Virus record (IMG/VR): IMGVR_UViG_3300033995_001837
Coordinates: 1-30,982 of that record
Source of the DNA: a virus
Length of the DNA: 30,982 nt
Strand: one strand, 5' to 3'
The notes beneath the pieces were generated by a model that worked only from the letters and a program-made list of their open reading frames with translations, did not search any database and had not been told where the DNA came from. The position numbers and the translations under genes are program-made. This document shows positions 1-7,800 of this stretch, piece after piece (the stretch's first letter is position 1; each line of letters opens with the position of its first letter).

Positions 1-2
1 CC

Positions 3-536
3 ATTCCAGTCAATCTCGCTGAAGCAATGCAAAAAAAAGCCACGATAACATCTGCTTCGGCTAGTGGTTCTTCGGTCGTTTTTACCGCAGACAACGACTT
101 CACCATTGGTCAGAGAGTTACAGTTTCAAACATCAATCCTTCGACTCTCCAGATTAGCGGATTAGAAATAACAGCAGTAACTTCAACAGCATTTACAGTT
201 GGTGATGCTGCTGGAGCCACCGGTTCATATGTATCTGGTGGCTTAGCCACTGCCACAGGCAATGACTACACTGTGCATAGATACGGTATTGAGCTTTATA
301 GAGGATTCCCAAATGACGTCGTAAGCATTACTTACACCGGAGGGCTTGACGGCTCTGCCATAAAAATGTTTAAGTTAATGATTCTGAGAGCTGCTTCTCG
401 AGAAGTTCAAAACATGCACGACGATGTTGTTGGACTAAAAGATTTAAATACAAGAAATGTTGCACCTCTTGAAACAGGGTTCCTTGAAAAAGAATTAGCA
501 GCAATGAAGTCTTACAAGAGAAGACGAATTGCATAA
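3..536 (+). CDS. Head-tail connector/adaptor protein, 5'-truncated
   Basis: Likely a neck protein joining the capsid portal to the tail. The frame is open to the window edge and already reads like protein (IPVNLAEA) before the first ATG at 27, which has no ribosome binding site, so the true start probably lies upstream. Two parts are visible: a small beta module (Met-27 residues about 4-75) with the pattern 'FTIGQRVTVSNI...ITAVTSTAFTV', seen in many phage structural proteins, and a helical C-terminus containing 'RAASREVQNM' and ending in the basic tail KSYKRRRIA, as in gp6-like head-tail adaptors. It overlaps the next gene by one base (TAATG), implying translational coupling. The assignment rests on this helical tail and on position before the tail-completion and sheath genes. 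A different neck role is possible. Confidence 0.6.
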   Translation: MPVNLAEAMQKKATITSASASGSSVVFTADNDFTIGQRVTVSNINPSTLQISGLEITAVTSTAFTVGDAAGATGSYVSGGLATATGNDYTVHRYGIELYRGFPNDVVSITYTGGLDGSAIKMFKLMILRAASREVQNMHDDVVGLKDLNTRNVAPLETGFLEKELAAMKSYKRRRIA

Positions 537-1132
537 TGGATTCTCCAAGACAGATTTACCGCTCTTTAAAACTTGACACTGATTTTGATAAAAAATCATT
601 GTTAAAAGTAATTGGGGAATTTAAGGCTTTAGAGAATTCTATTGATTCTATTGGCTCAAGCAGGCCGGGTGGTTCACGAGTTGAATTTGAACCAGACTTT
701 TCCGAAGCCTACGAAATGCTTGCGGAAATAGGCACCAGGGGTTCATTTACTTCTCCAGTATTTCCGGTTTTAAAAAAACAGGTACAGGCAATGAATGCTG
801 CAAACTTCGCAACAAACGGATTGCCTGTTGGTGGCTGGAAACCACTTGATGCAAAGTATGCTGCATGGAAATCAATACGTTTTCCAGGTGCCCCAACAAT
901 GGTTAGGACTGGCGCATTGATGGAGTCACTGACCATAACACCATTAGTTCAAAATGAAACAGCAACATCTTTTGAAATTGGCACAGCAATACCTTACGCA
1001 AGATTTCACCAAACTGGAACTTTTAAAATGCCAAAAAGACAAGTTGTTTACGAACCAGTTGGTTTTGCTGAATTTGCAAGTGGGATAGTTGCTAACTATG
1101 TTGCCGGTATAAGCAAGGTTCCTGGTGTCTGA
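536..1132 (+). CDS. Virion morphogenesis / tail completion protein (P2 gpS, Mu gpG-like)
   Basis: A 198-residue protein resembling the phage virion morphogenesis family (P2 gpS, Mu gpG), which acts at the head-tail junction or tail completion. The family signature is in the second half: 'RTGALMESLT', then a beta stretch, then 'IPYARFHQTGTFKMPKRQVV', which matches the usual Y-A-x-x-H-Q-x-G-...-P-x-R core. The upstream 'GWKPLDAKYAAWK' also fits. Start ATG overlaps the previous stop by one base, and its own stop overlaps the next start by one base (TGATG), so three neck genes are translationally coupled. The family match is good from the motif. The exact position in the virion is inferred from gene order. 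Confidence 0.75.
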   Translation: MDSPRQIYRSLKLDTDFDKKSLLKVIGEFKALENSIDSIGSSRPGGSRVEFEPDFSEAYEMLAEIGTRGSFTSPVFPVLKKQVQAMNAANFATNGLPVGGWKPLDAKYAAWKSIRFPGAPTMVRTGALMESLTITPLVQNETATSFEIGTAIPYARFHQTGTFKMPKRQVVYEPVGFAEFASGIVANYVAGISKVPGV

Positions 1133-1728
1133 TGCCTGCAGAAGTTATGTATGGACCACAGTATGCAAAGCAGTTCGTTAACGAATATTTGATATCCGAG
1201 ATGCCTACTAGGCTGAATCGTTATAGGAACTCATGGAATCTCAGCACAAGTGAGCTTCCGGATATAGAGGATATATTTGCCTATGAACCATTGGCTATGG
1301 ACAAATGGCCAACAATAATAACTGTTGCATTGTCAACAAAGTCTTTAGCTCGTACTGGATTCAGCTCAACAAACAATCCTGAATACAATGTTATTTACGC
1401 AATGCGCACATATGTGTGGGCACGTAGCGACGGCGCTCAAGACACCACCCTGATGAGAGACAGGCTCACTACGGTTGTTAGGTCTTCTCTGATGGACCAT
1501 CCATGCTTGCAAAGGTCAAACCCAGAGAGAGAAGCATTAATCGAAGAATCCTCGATTAATGAAGAGTACTCCGAATTAACCCTACTAAAAGGCGACAGAT
1601 ATCTTGCTGGTGCATATATTTCTTATGATTTGAGAATTGAAGAAACGATAGAAAGAGACAATCTGGGTGTGGTTTCAGAAATTGACCTTGAATGGCAAAG
1701 TCCTTCAAGTTGGTATCTAAATGAGTAA
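1132..1728 (+). CDS. Probable tail terminator / neck protein
   Basis: A 198-residue soluble protein with no motif I can name confidently. It has mixed alpha/beta composition, with 'WPTIITVALSTKSLAR' early, 'YNVIYAMRTYVWAR' in the middle, a helical 'TLMRDRLTTVVRSSLMDHPCLQ', and a final beta region 'GAYISYDLRIEETIER'. That strand-helix-strand arrangement, the size, and the slot between a gpS/gpG-like protein and the sheath fit phage tail terminators, which cap the sheath and tube at the neck. It overlaps the following gene by 8 bases. Recognition rests mainly on gene order, and a minor neck protein is an alternative. Confidence 0.5.
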   Translation: MPAEVMYGPQYAKQFVNEYLISEMPTRLNRYRNSWNLSTSELPDIEDIFAYEPLAMDKWPTIITVALSTKSLARTGFSSTNNPEYNVIYAMRTYVWARSDGAQDTTLMRDRLTTVVRSSLMDHPCLQRSNPEREALIEESSINEEYSELTLLKGDRYLAGAYISYDLRIEETIERDNLGVVSEIDLEWQSPSSWYLNE

Positions 1729-2059
1729 TTTTGAAGAATTGGGCGAGGAATACCCGGTTTTGCCACAAAGATTTGCTGGAATGATTCAGGTAAAAAACAT
1801 ATCTGGACGGACTGTGGTGGCAGACTCTGAGGGCAACTACATGTCTCCTGACTCCTACGCGGCAGTTAACCCATTTGATATTACGGTAATCAAGCAGATA
1901 TCTAAGGGCATTTTCCAATTAATCGAATTTTCGGTGGACGATAGCGATTTCTCCCTAAGGGTTGTCGTCAACAAAATACTAAAAAAACAAAAAAATAAAC
2001 CAGAAAGTATTTTTTCGGGCGGGCGGTCTCCTCATGGGAAATGTTGTCCGACACGCTAA
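1721..2059 (+). CDS. Small hypothetical neck-region protein
   Basis: A 112-residue protein I do not recognise. The first ~90 residues look like a compact beta-rich domain ('FAGMIQVKNISGRTVVADSEGNYMSPDSYAAV...'). The C-terminus is strongly basic (KILKKQKNK) and then runs into a low-quality-looking tail ending SPHGKCCPTR. The basic segment is encoded by two A7 runs (1981-1987 and 1989-1995), each of which is in phase for -1 slippage. A slip at either would end the protein at the TAA at 1996-1998, removing the odd tail. The start overlaps the preceding gene by 8 bases. By position it could be a small neck or sheath-adaptor protein, but that is a guess. Confidence 0.5.
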   Translation: MSNFEELGEEYPVLPQRFAGMIQVKNISGRTVVADSEGNYMSPDSYAAVNPFDITVIKQISKGIFQLIEFSVDDSDFSLRVVVNKILKKQKNKPESIFSGGRSPHGKCCPTR

Positions 2060-2184
2060 TATATATAGGTAGCTTAGAAATAAAGTTTGTAAAAATGAGT
2101 TGCCAAAAAGGTTCTACTATGGTGGTATCATCGCTATGGTTAAAGAACTTAAGAAATTCTAGGCAAAAACCAAAGGAGTAACAA
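2060..2184 (+). promoter_or_regulatory. Intergenic leader upstream of the sheath gene
   Basis: A 125-base AT-rich gap, one of the longest in the window. It contains TATATATA around 2060-2067 and -35-like hexamers TTGTAA (2087-2092) and TTGCCA (2100-2105), but I found no -35/-10 pair with good spacing. It ends in a strong ribosome binding site, AAAGGAGT at 2172-2179, six bases before the sheath ATG. A 5' leader for the most abundant tail protein, with its own promoter, would be expected here. The sequence supports the ribosome binding site well and the promoter only weakly. Confidence 0.35.
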
Positions 2185-3648
2185 ATGGCGGGCATCGTAC
2201 TCACCACGGCAGTAAGAACAGGTTCGGTAGCTACTACTGCTTCACCTACATCGACTTTGTTTCTAGCTGGTGTAACCGAAAAAGGTCCAGAGGGTGATGC
2301 AAAGTTAATCACCAGTCTTTCCGATTACAACGCAATATACGGCGGATACACATCTTCTGGTTATGTGCACGAATCAGTACAAATGTTCTTTGAAGAAGGT
2401 GGCTCACGAGCCTATATTTCAAGAGTAATCCCATCTGATGCAACAAGTGCATCCTGTGCAGTTCCAGGTACCTCTGGAACATCCATAACCCTGATTGCTT
2501 CGGGCGAAGGCACATGGCCGCACTCGGGAGTTCTTGAAGTAGAAGTCACCCAACCAACAGCAGGAACAAATGCCAGAGTTCGTATTTTCTCAGACGATGA
2601 CCTTGTCTACTCAACTCCAACCTGCACAACAAGAGCTGAGTTGGTTGATGAAATCAACAATAGTACAGTTGCGGCCCTATATGTAACAGCTGTGGCTGGA
2701 GCAAACAATACGCTTCCAGCAGTAGTTACGTCCGCATCTAGATTGGTATTCACCTCAGGAAGCGACGGAACTACGGTCACAGACGCAAACGTCTTAACCG
2801 CCATTGATGCTTTCATCCCAACACTTGGACCTGGTGCTGTAGCAGCTCCCGGATTTTACACACAAACTGTTTATGAGGCATTGATTGCCCACGCAAAAAC
2901 AAACAATAGAATTGCTTTGCTTGGTTTTGACAAAGACGACACGGTTAACGATGTTTTGAGCGTAACTTCAACCTACGAAGATAGCGATGGTGCCGAAAGC
3001 GCCGCATGGTTCTATCCTTGGGTAAAAATCCCAAGAGGCAATTTGACAATTTCTGTTCCCTGCGAAGCCTATGTTGCTGCCAAGAGAGCTGCAGTGCACA
3101 ACCTGCTTGGCTCATGGAACGCGTATGCAGGCATCAAGAGTGTTGCACGTTTTGCAACTGGAGTTCAGACAACAATTTCATCAACTCAGTCTGATGCTTT
3201 GAACCTTGTCTATATCAACCCAATTAGAATTATTGCCGGAACTGTAAGAATTTATGGTGCACGTTCAGCTTCGTCAGATACAGACAACTTTAGATATATT
3301 AACGCCAGAGAAACACTCAATGATATAGTTAATCAAGCCCAGATGGGGCTTGAATCACTTGTGTTCTCGGTGATTGACGGCAGAGGAAGTTTGTTCGGCG
3401 AGGTTGCAGCCGTGCTAATCAATGTGCTTGACCCAATTGCAAAATCTGGTGGACTGTTTGCGTTGTATGACGGAAACGGAAAACTTATTGACTCTGGTTA
3501 CACAGTTCAGGTCAATGACGCAATCAACCCAATTTCACAGCTTGCCACGGGAGTGGTTAAAGCTAAGGTCGGCGCAAGAGTGTCAAGCATAGGTGACACT
3601 ATTGAAGTCGAAATCACAAAATCAAACCTTACAGCTTCGCTAGGTTAA
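2185..3648 (+). CDS. Contractile tail sheath protein
   Basis: Forms the contractile outer tube of the tail. The N-terminus is diagnostic of sheath proteins: 'TLFLAGVTEKGPEGD', then 'SLSDYNAIYGGY' and 'VQMFFEEGGSRAYISRVI'. The middle holds an inserted beta domain. The C-terminal third has the usual polymerisation fold ('RYINARETLNDIVNQAQMGLESLVF', 'VLDPIAKSGGLFALYD'), and the protein ends in strands ('TIEVEITKSNL') that in sheaths exchange between neighbouring subunits. At 487 residues it is a normal length. The start is fixed by AAAGGAG with ideal spacing. The tube gene follows 16 bases later, the standard pairing for myophages and related contractile systems. Confidence 0.95.
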   Translation: MAGIVLTTAVRTGSVATTASPTSTLFLAGVTEKGPEGDAKLITSLSDYNAIYGGYTSSGYVHESVQMFFEEGGSRAYISRVIPSDATSASCAVPGTSGTSITLIASGEGTWPHSGVLEVEVTQPTAGTNARVRIFSDDDLVYSTPTCTTRAELVDEINNSTVAALYVTAVAGANNTLPAVVTSASRLVFTSGSDGTTVTDANVLTAIDAFIPTLGPGAVAAPGFYTQTVYEALIAHAKTNNRIALLGFDKDDTVNDVLSVTSTYEDSDGAESAAWFYPWVKIPRGNLTISVPCEAYVAAKRAAVHNLLGSWNAYAGIKSVARFATGVQTTISSTQSDALNLVYINPIRIIAGTVRIYGARSASSDTDNFRYINARETLNDIVNQAQMGLESLVFSVIDGRGSLFGEVAAVLINVLDPIAKSGGLFALYDGNGKLIDSGYTVQVNDAINPISQLATGVVKAKVGARVSSIGDTIEVEITKSNLTASLG

Positions 3649-3664
3649 ACGGAGGAAAATTATA

Positions 3665-4126
3665 ATGTCTAAACATTCCCAGCGTCAAATATTGGCAAAA
3701 ATTTCACCGGTTCTTCCAACGGTCCATCCAGAACTTACTGGATATTTTGCCCAAGTTTCGGGTGGGGAGATAACCGCCGCCGTAGAAAAAATCTATGTCG
3801 GTGGAGAGAAGTTTCCTGAACTACTTTGTGCCCCATCCGAAGTCGGAGACATTACTCTAACCAAGCACTGGGATGATTTGGAGAGGGGAACCTTGAATAA
3901 GCTTCGCCAGTTTGTTGGTGTAGCTTTTTATAATGTGACTATTTTTTATCTAAACTGTGATGTTTCTTCGGGTAAGCCTGACAGGGCATACGCAAACTGC
4001 CTCTTGGTCGGCATGACAGAGCCAGATGGAGACTCTTCTTCTGGTGCTCCAGCAACATTTGCGCTCACGTTCTCAGTGAACAAGGGTCCTGCAGATGTCG
4101 CTCTTGATACTTACTCGTTCGCATAA
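3665..4126 (+). CDS. Tail tube protein
   Basis: A 153-residue protein of the T4 gp19-like tube family, polymerising into the inner tube through which DNA passes. Typical features are 'GYFAQVSGGEITAAVEKIYVGGEKFPELLCAPSEVGDITLTK', then 'WDDLERGTLNKLRQFVGVAFYNVTIFYL', and a final beta region ending 'FALTFSVNKGPADVAL'. Position immediately after the sheath and the length both agree. A strong GGAGG at 3652-3656 precedes the ATG. A 45-base untranslated gap follows before the chaperone gene. No anomaly is seen. Confidence 0.9.
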   Translation: MSKHSQRQILAKISPVLPTVHPELTGYFAQVSGGEITAAVEKIYVGGEKFPELLCAPSEVGDITLTKHWDDLERGTLNKLRQFVGVAFYNVTIFYLNCDVSSGKPDRAYANCLLVGMTEPDGDSSSGAPATFALTFSVNKGPADVALDTYSFA

Positions 4127-4171
4127 AAACACATCTGCCACTAGGCATTGGGCGTGTGCTAGATTTTGGGC

Positions 4172-4657
4172 ATGACAGAAAAATCAGCTCCTAAAGAAAT
4201 TCAAGAAGAAACTATACTCAATCAATTAAAGTCCGTTATTGCCAAAAAGGTGGAGCGGGCAGAAGTTTTTATTGAGGTTCCAGAACGCCCAGGCGTTAAG
4301 TTGCTCGTCAGTCCAAATGTCACCCAGCAGCAAATGAGGGCGTGGCAGAAACAGTGTGGCGGAGATTCCCCGAAGGGAATGGATGCAACAAAGTTTGCTT
4401 GTACTGTTGTGGGTCAAACCACAAAAGGCGTGTTTTTAAACGGCGAAGAAGTTCTTGATGATGGATGGCCATGCACATTTGGTTCATCCATAATCCTAGC
4501 CATGACAGAAACAACAAAAGCGGTTCCAGACGCAGTTCAGAAATTTTTTGGCTTGGATGCTCATGCTGAGGCAGCAGCCCTTGCAATCATTGAAGCTTGT
4601 GGCTTTGGCGACACAATAACCGCGGAGGCTACAGAAAACCCTACGAAGCGGTCATAG
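4172..4657 (+). CDS. Tail assembly chaperone, short (zero-frame) product
   Basis: Counterpart of lambda gpG: a soluble, non-virion chaperone that keeps the tape measure in solution while the tube assembles. It is 161 residues, mostly helical, with 'VLVSPNVTQQQMRAWQKQCGGD'-type sequence after an acidic N-terminus and ending AEATENPTKRS. The evidence is positional and architectural: it lies between tube and tape measure, and a second open frame overlaps its 3' end in the -1 frame, behind a canonical slippery heptamer. I start it at ATG 4172. A TTG at 4166 would add two residues. No strong ribosome binding site is visible for either, so expression may depend on the upstream tube gene. Confidence 0.75.
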   Translation: MTEKSAPKEIQEETILNQLKSVIAKKVERAEVFIEVPERPGVKLLVSPNVTQQQMRAWQKQCGGDSPKGMDATKFACTVVGQTTKGVFLNGEEVLDDGWPCTFGSSIILAMTETTKAVPDAVQKFFGLDAHAEAAALAIIEACGFGDTITAEATENPTKRS

Positions 4658-4827
4658 AGGAACTTTCCGAAGACCCTCGAGTGGCCGCAGCAGCCAGGCT
4701 TGGCGAACTGTGGGGAACAGACCCAATCGTAATACTTAACTCGGAACCAGATGAGTGGTTGATTAGGTATGCGTGCGCAAAAGTAATTGAGGCAGACCGT
4801 AAACGTGCGGAGAGCGAATCACGCTAA
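4597..4827 (+). CDS. Tail assembly chaperone, -1 frame extension (T-like domain)
   Basis: Counterpart of lambda T: expressed only as the C-terminal part of a frameshift fusion. Translated residues probably begin at the TAC codon at 4642, giving 'YEAVIEELSEDPRVAAAARLGELWGTDPIVILNSEPDEWLIRYACAKVIEADRKRAESESR'-type helical sequence (61 residues), rich in charged residues. There is no plausible independent start: an in-frame stop lies at 4591-4593 and only TTG codons follow. The pattern 'DEWLIRYACAKVIEADR' is reminiscent of actinophage and siphophage GT proteins. Its place before the tape measure is the canonical one. Confidence 0.7.
   Translation: MWLWRHNNRGGYRKPYEAVIEELSEDPRVAAAARLGELWGTDPIVILNSEPDEWLIRYACAKVIEADRKRAESESR
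4636..4642 (+). promoter_or_regulatory. Predicted -1 ribosomal frameshift site AAACCCT
   Basis: The zero-frame codons here are GAA AAC CCT ACG. The seven bases A AAC CCT fit X XXY YYZ exactly (AAA, CCC, T), so both ribosomal-site tRNAs can re-pair one base back as AAA CCC. It sits within the short overlap (4594-4657) where the -1 frame is open and the zero frame has not ended. It is the only heptamer I found there that satisfies the rule. A slip yields a fused protein of about 218 residues (157 zero-frame plus 61). I saw no convincing downstream stem. Confidence 0.7.
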
Positions 4828-4865
4828 ACTAGGTGTGTCCTCCTATTGTTATTCTGAGGTAATCC

Positions 4866-7800
4866 GTGGCTGACGCACGCGCAACAATCAAAATAAATGT
4901 AACCACAAGCAAGAAAGATTTTGCGTCTGTGCTTGCACAGGTGAACGCACTTAATGGCGCAATGGGCGATGGTTCAACAAATTCTAATAAATTTAGCAAG
5001 TCTCTAAATAAGACAAGTTCCTCTTTTGCGTCTTACTCCGGTGGAGCAGTGGGTGCGGCTAGAGCAACAAAGAATTTCAACAACCAAACGATGACATCAA
5101 CCAAACTCTTGGGTTTTTTGAACAAATCCACAAGAGCACTATTTTGGACTGTTATTGCGTTGGGCATAGAATTTGTAATAACAGCTGCAACATTGGCATC
5201 GGTTAATGCGTTATATACACTTGGAAGATTAACGGTTAAGGCGTATCAGGCTTCCCTAGGGTTACTCGCCGGAGCACTTGCGTCGGTTACTGCGGCGATT
5301 GGAATAGGACTAGCTGCATTTCAGGAATACCAAGCAGCAATGACGGCATTTAGTTACAAGGGAGTTAGCGACCTTGGTGATGGAATGGAACAGTCGTCAA
5401 GCGCAATGAGGAATTTTGCGAAAGATACTTCTCTTGCGACAATGGGTGTTGTTGCATTGAGTCAAGCCTATACAGCAATGGCAAAACAGGCACCGGTTGG
5501 AGCCGCTCAAAGAAAAGCACTTTCTGGGGCACTTGATTTTACGACTACTGCAGAAGACCCTAAAAAAGCATTCCAAAGCCTTTCTCAGTTCATTGGTCTG
5601 GTAACAAAAGCAAAAAAGGTTGATTCAAAAGCTACAGCAGCCGCTCAGGCTGTTAGTCCTGAGTTTGCAAAAGCTGTTGCCGGGCAAAAAAACAAATCAT
5701 CAAGCTCGATACTTGCAGCTCTTTCGAGTGGGCAACTGGCCAGCAGTGCAGGTGTGGGCGGAAACTACAAGATGCAAGAAACACTTGTTGGTCAGTTCCA
5801 GATGTTTATGACGGATATAGTTGTTCAACTAACCGATTTTGGTAGAAAACTTTTAGAACCAGCAAAAGATGTTCTTGAGTCTTTTTATAAAAATTTTAGA
5901 AATATGTTTAGAAGAACTGAAGGAATAATAAGCGGTTTTGCAACAGGAACAATGTTGCCCGGTTTAATAACAATTGGAAACACAATTGAAAATTTTGCCG
6001 TAAAACTCCTAAGGGAATATTTGCCCAAAATAAGCGGCGGAGCCAACTGGCTAAGAAAAACGTTTTTTGACCTTAGGGCATCTTTTGCGCAATTTGCTAA
6101 TTCTTTGGATAAATTTAGAGCTGGTTCAAAAATAATAATTGATACATTTGCCGGACCAATACTTGCAATATTTAAAGGGTTTGGCAGAAATGCCGAACAA
6201 CTTGGGTATCTTGCGGAAGACAACAAAGAACAGTTCTTAAAATGGGGAAATGCTCTTGAGGGTTTGATATTCTCATTTTTTGATTTCTTTGCTGCAATGA
6301 AAGTGGCATTTACGGAAGCTCTTCCCGTGCTAACTCAAGTCGTAAACGGCATAGCGGCACTAGTTCGTGGACTATCTGCGGTTATTGGTCTTACCGGGAA
6401 ACTTGGTGGAGGCGGTGGAAAGAGTGGCACCACTGATGCTGGAATGGGTCCTATTTTATCCTCCGCAGTAACAATGGGTTTGTTGTATGCGGGTATCAAG
6501 GGTAGACGTCGTTACAGAGGACGCGGTGGAATCGGTGCAAAGACAGGACCTTCCACTGCGAGTAAATATGGGTATCAGCAAGCCGCCTTATATCAACCAC
6601 TATCACAATCATTATTTGGAGAATTTGGTTTTGGCTCAGCCAGAACTAGAATTACCGATGCGTTTACATCTGGAAGAAGTTTTAGAACAAAAATGTCGGG
6701 AGGAATTACAGCCGCTATGAGCGGTAATCCTTTGTCTGTTTCAAATCAGGGGGCAATTACGGCAACCGAAATGTACAGAACTCAAACTGGTAGAAATAAA
6801 AATACCGGAATGACCAAAGCAATGAAAGGAATGTTTGACCCATTTACCGGAAAAGAAATAACCACTAAAACGGAACTAAGAGCAGCAAAAGCCGCAAGAA
6901 AATCTTTAAGCAAGCTCACATATAAACAACTAGCAAAAGCTGCAAGAACTGGGGAGCTGGGGGACTTGAGTACCAGAGCTTCTGGACCCGGTTATCAAGA
7001 CGCAATGAGTGGTATCACAAACCCACTTACTGGAAAAACCGTAACTGGCAGACAAGCAGCAGTTTTTGGTATGAAACAAAAATTTGGCGGTGCAATGGCG
7101 GGCAGGACTGAGGCTATTCAGGCTGGGTTAAGAGGGTCTTTTACTCCTGGTCTTGGCATGCTTGGTTCGATGGTTACGGCTTCTGGTGTTACTTCAAGAA
7201 TAGGGAACGACACGGCTCGAGCTGGAGTTGACATGGGTCTTGCTGGTTCGTATTTTGGCAAAAGGGGAGCGATGATAGGCGCTGGTGCCGGCGTACTTTC
7301 AAAGACAACTAATTACGCAGCTGGAGCAATAGCTGGTGGTGTTACTGGTGCACAAATTTCCACAATGCTTACGGCTGGATTGCCACCTCAGGCTCAAGCA
7401 ATTGGAAAAGCTTTGGGTTTTGCAATAGGAACTGCAGTCGGAATATTTACAGTTCAATCAAGAAGGAAAAAAATTGCTCAAGGTATTGCTGACGATATGG
7501 TTAGGGCAACAGGGGCAAAATCCATTGAAGCGCTTCTTAACGACCCCACCCTAAGCACTTTATCCGCTACATCAAAAATTGATAGAGACAAAAAAATATA
7601 CAACAAAGCAATAGAAATGTCTCGTGCTGGCTCAGGAGATAGTGCTGTTAGGGACTACCTACTCAAATCTGGCGTAATAGATAAAGACCAAGCAAAAGCT
7701 ATTGATATGAACGATGGTGCTTTTATAAATCAACTTGAATCTAATAGCACGGCTTTGGCAATGCAAGGTGACGCTTACAAAAAGTTTGAAAACAATGTAA

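Noticed and set aside
2095-2181. 28-codon open frame in the sheath leader
   Set aside because: No ribosome binding site and no recognisable composition; its stop falls in the sheath ribosome binding site, so a leader peptide is possible but unsupported.
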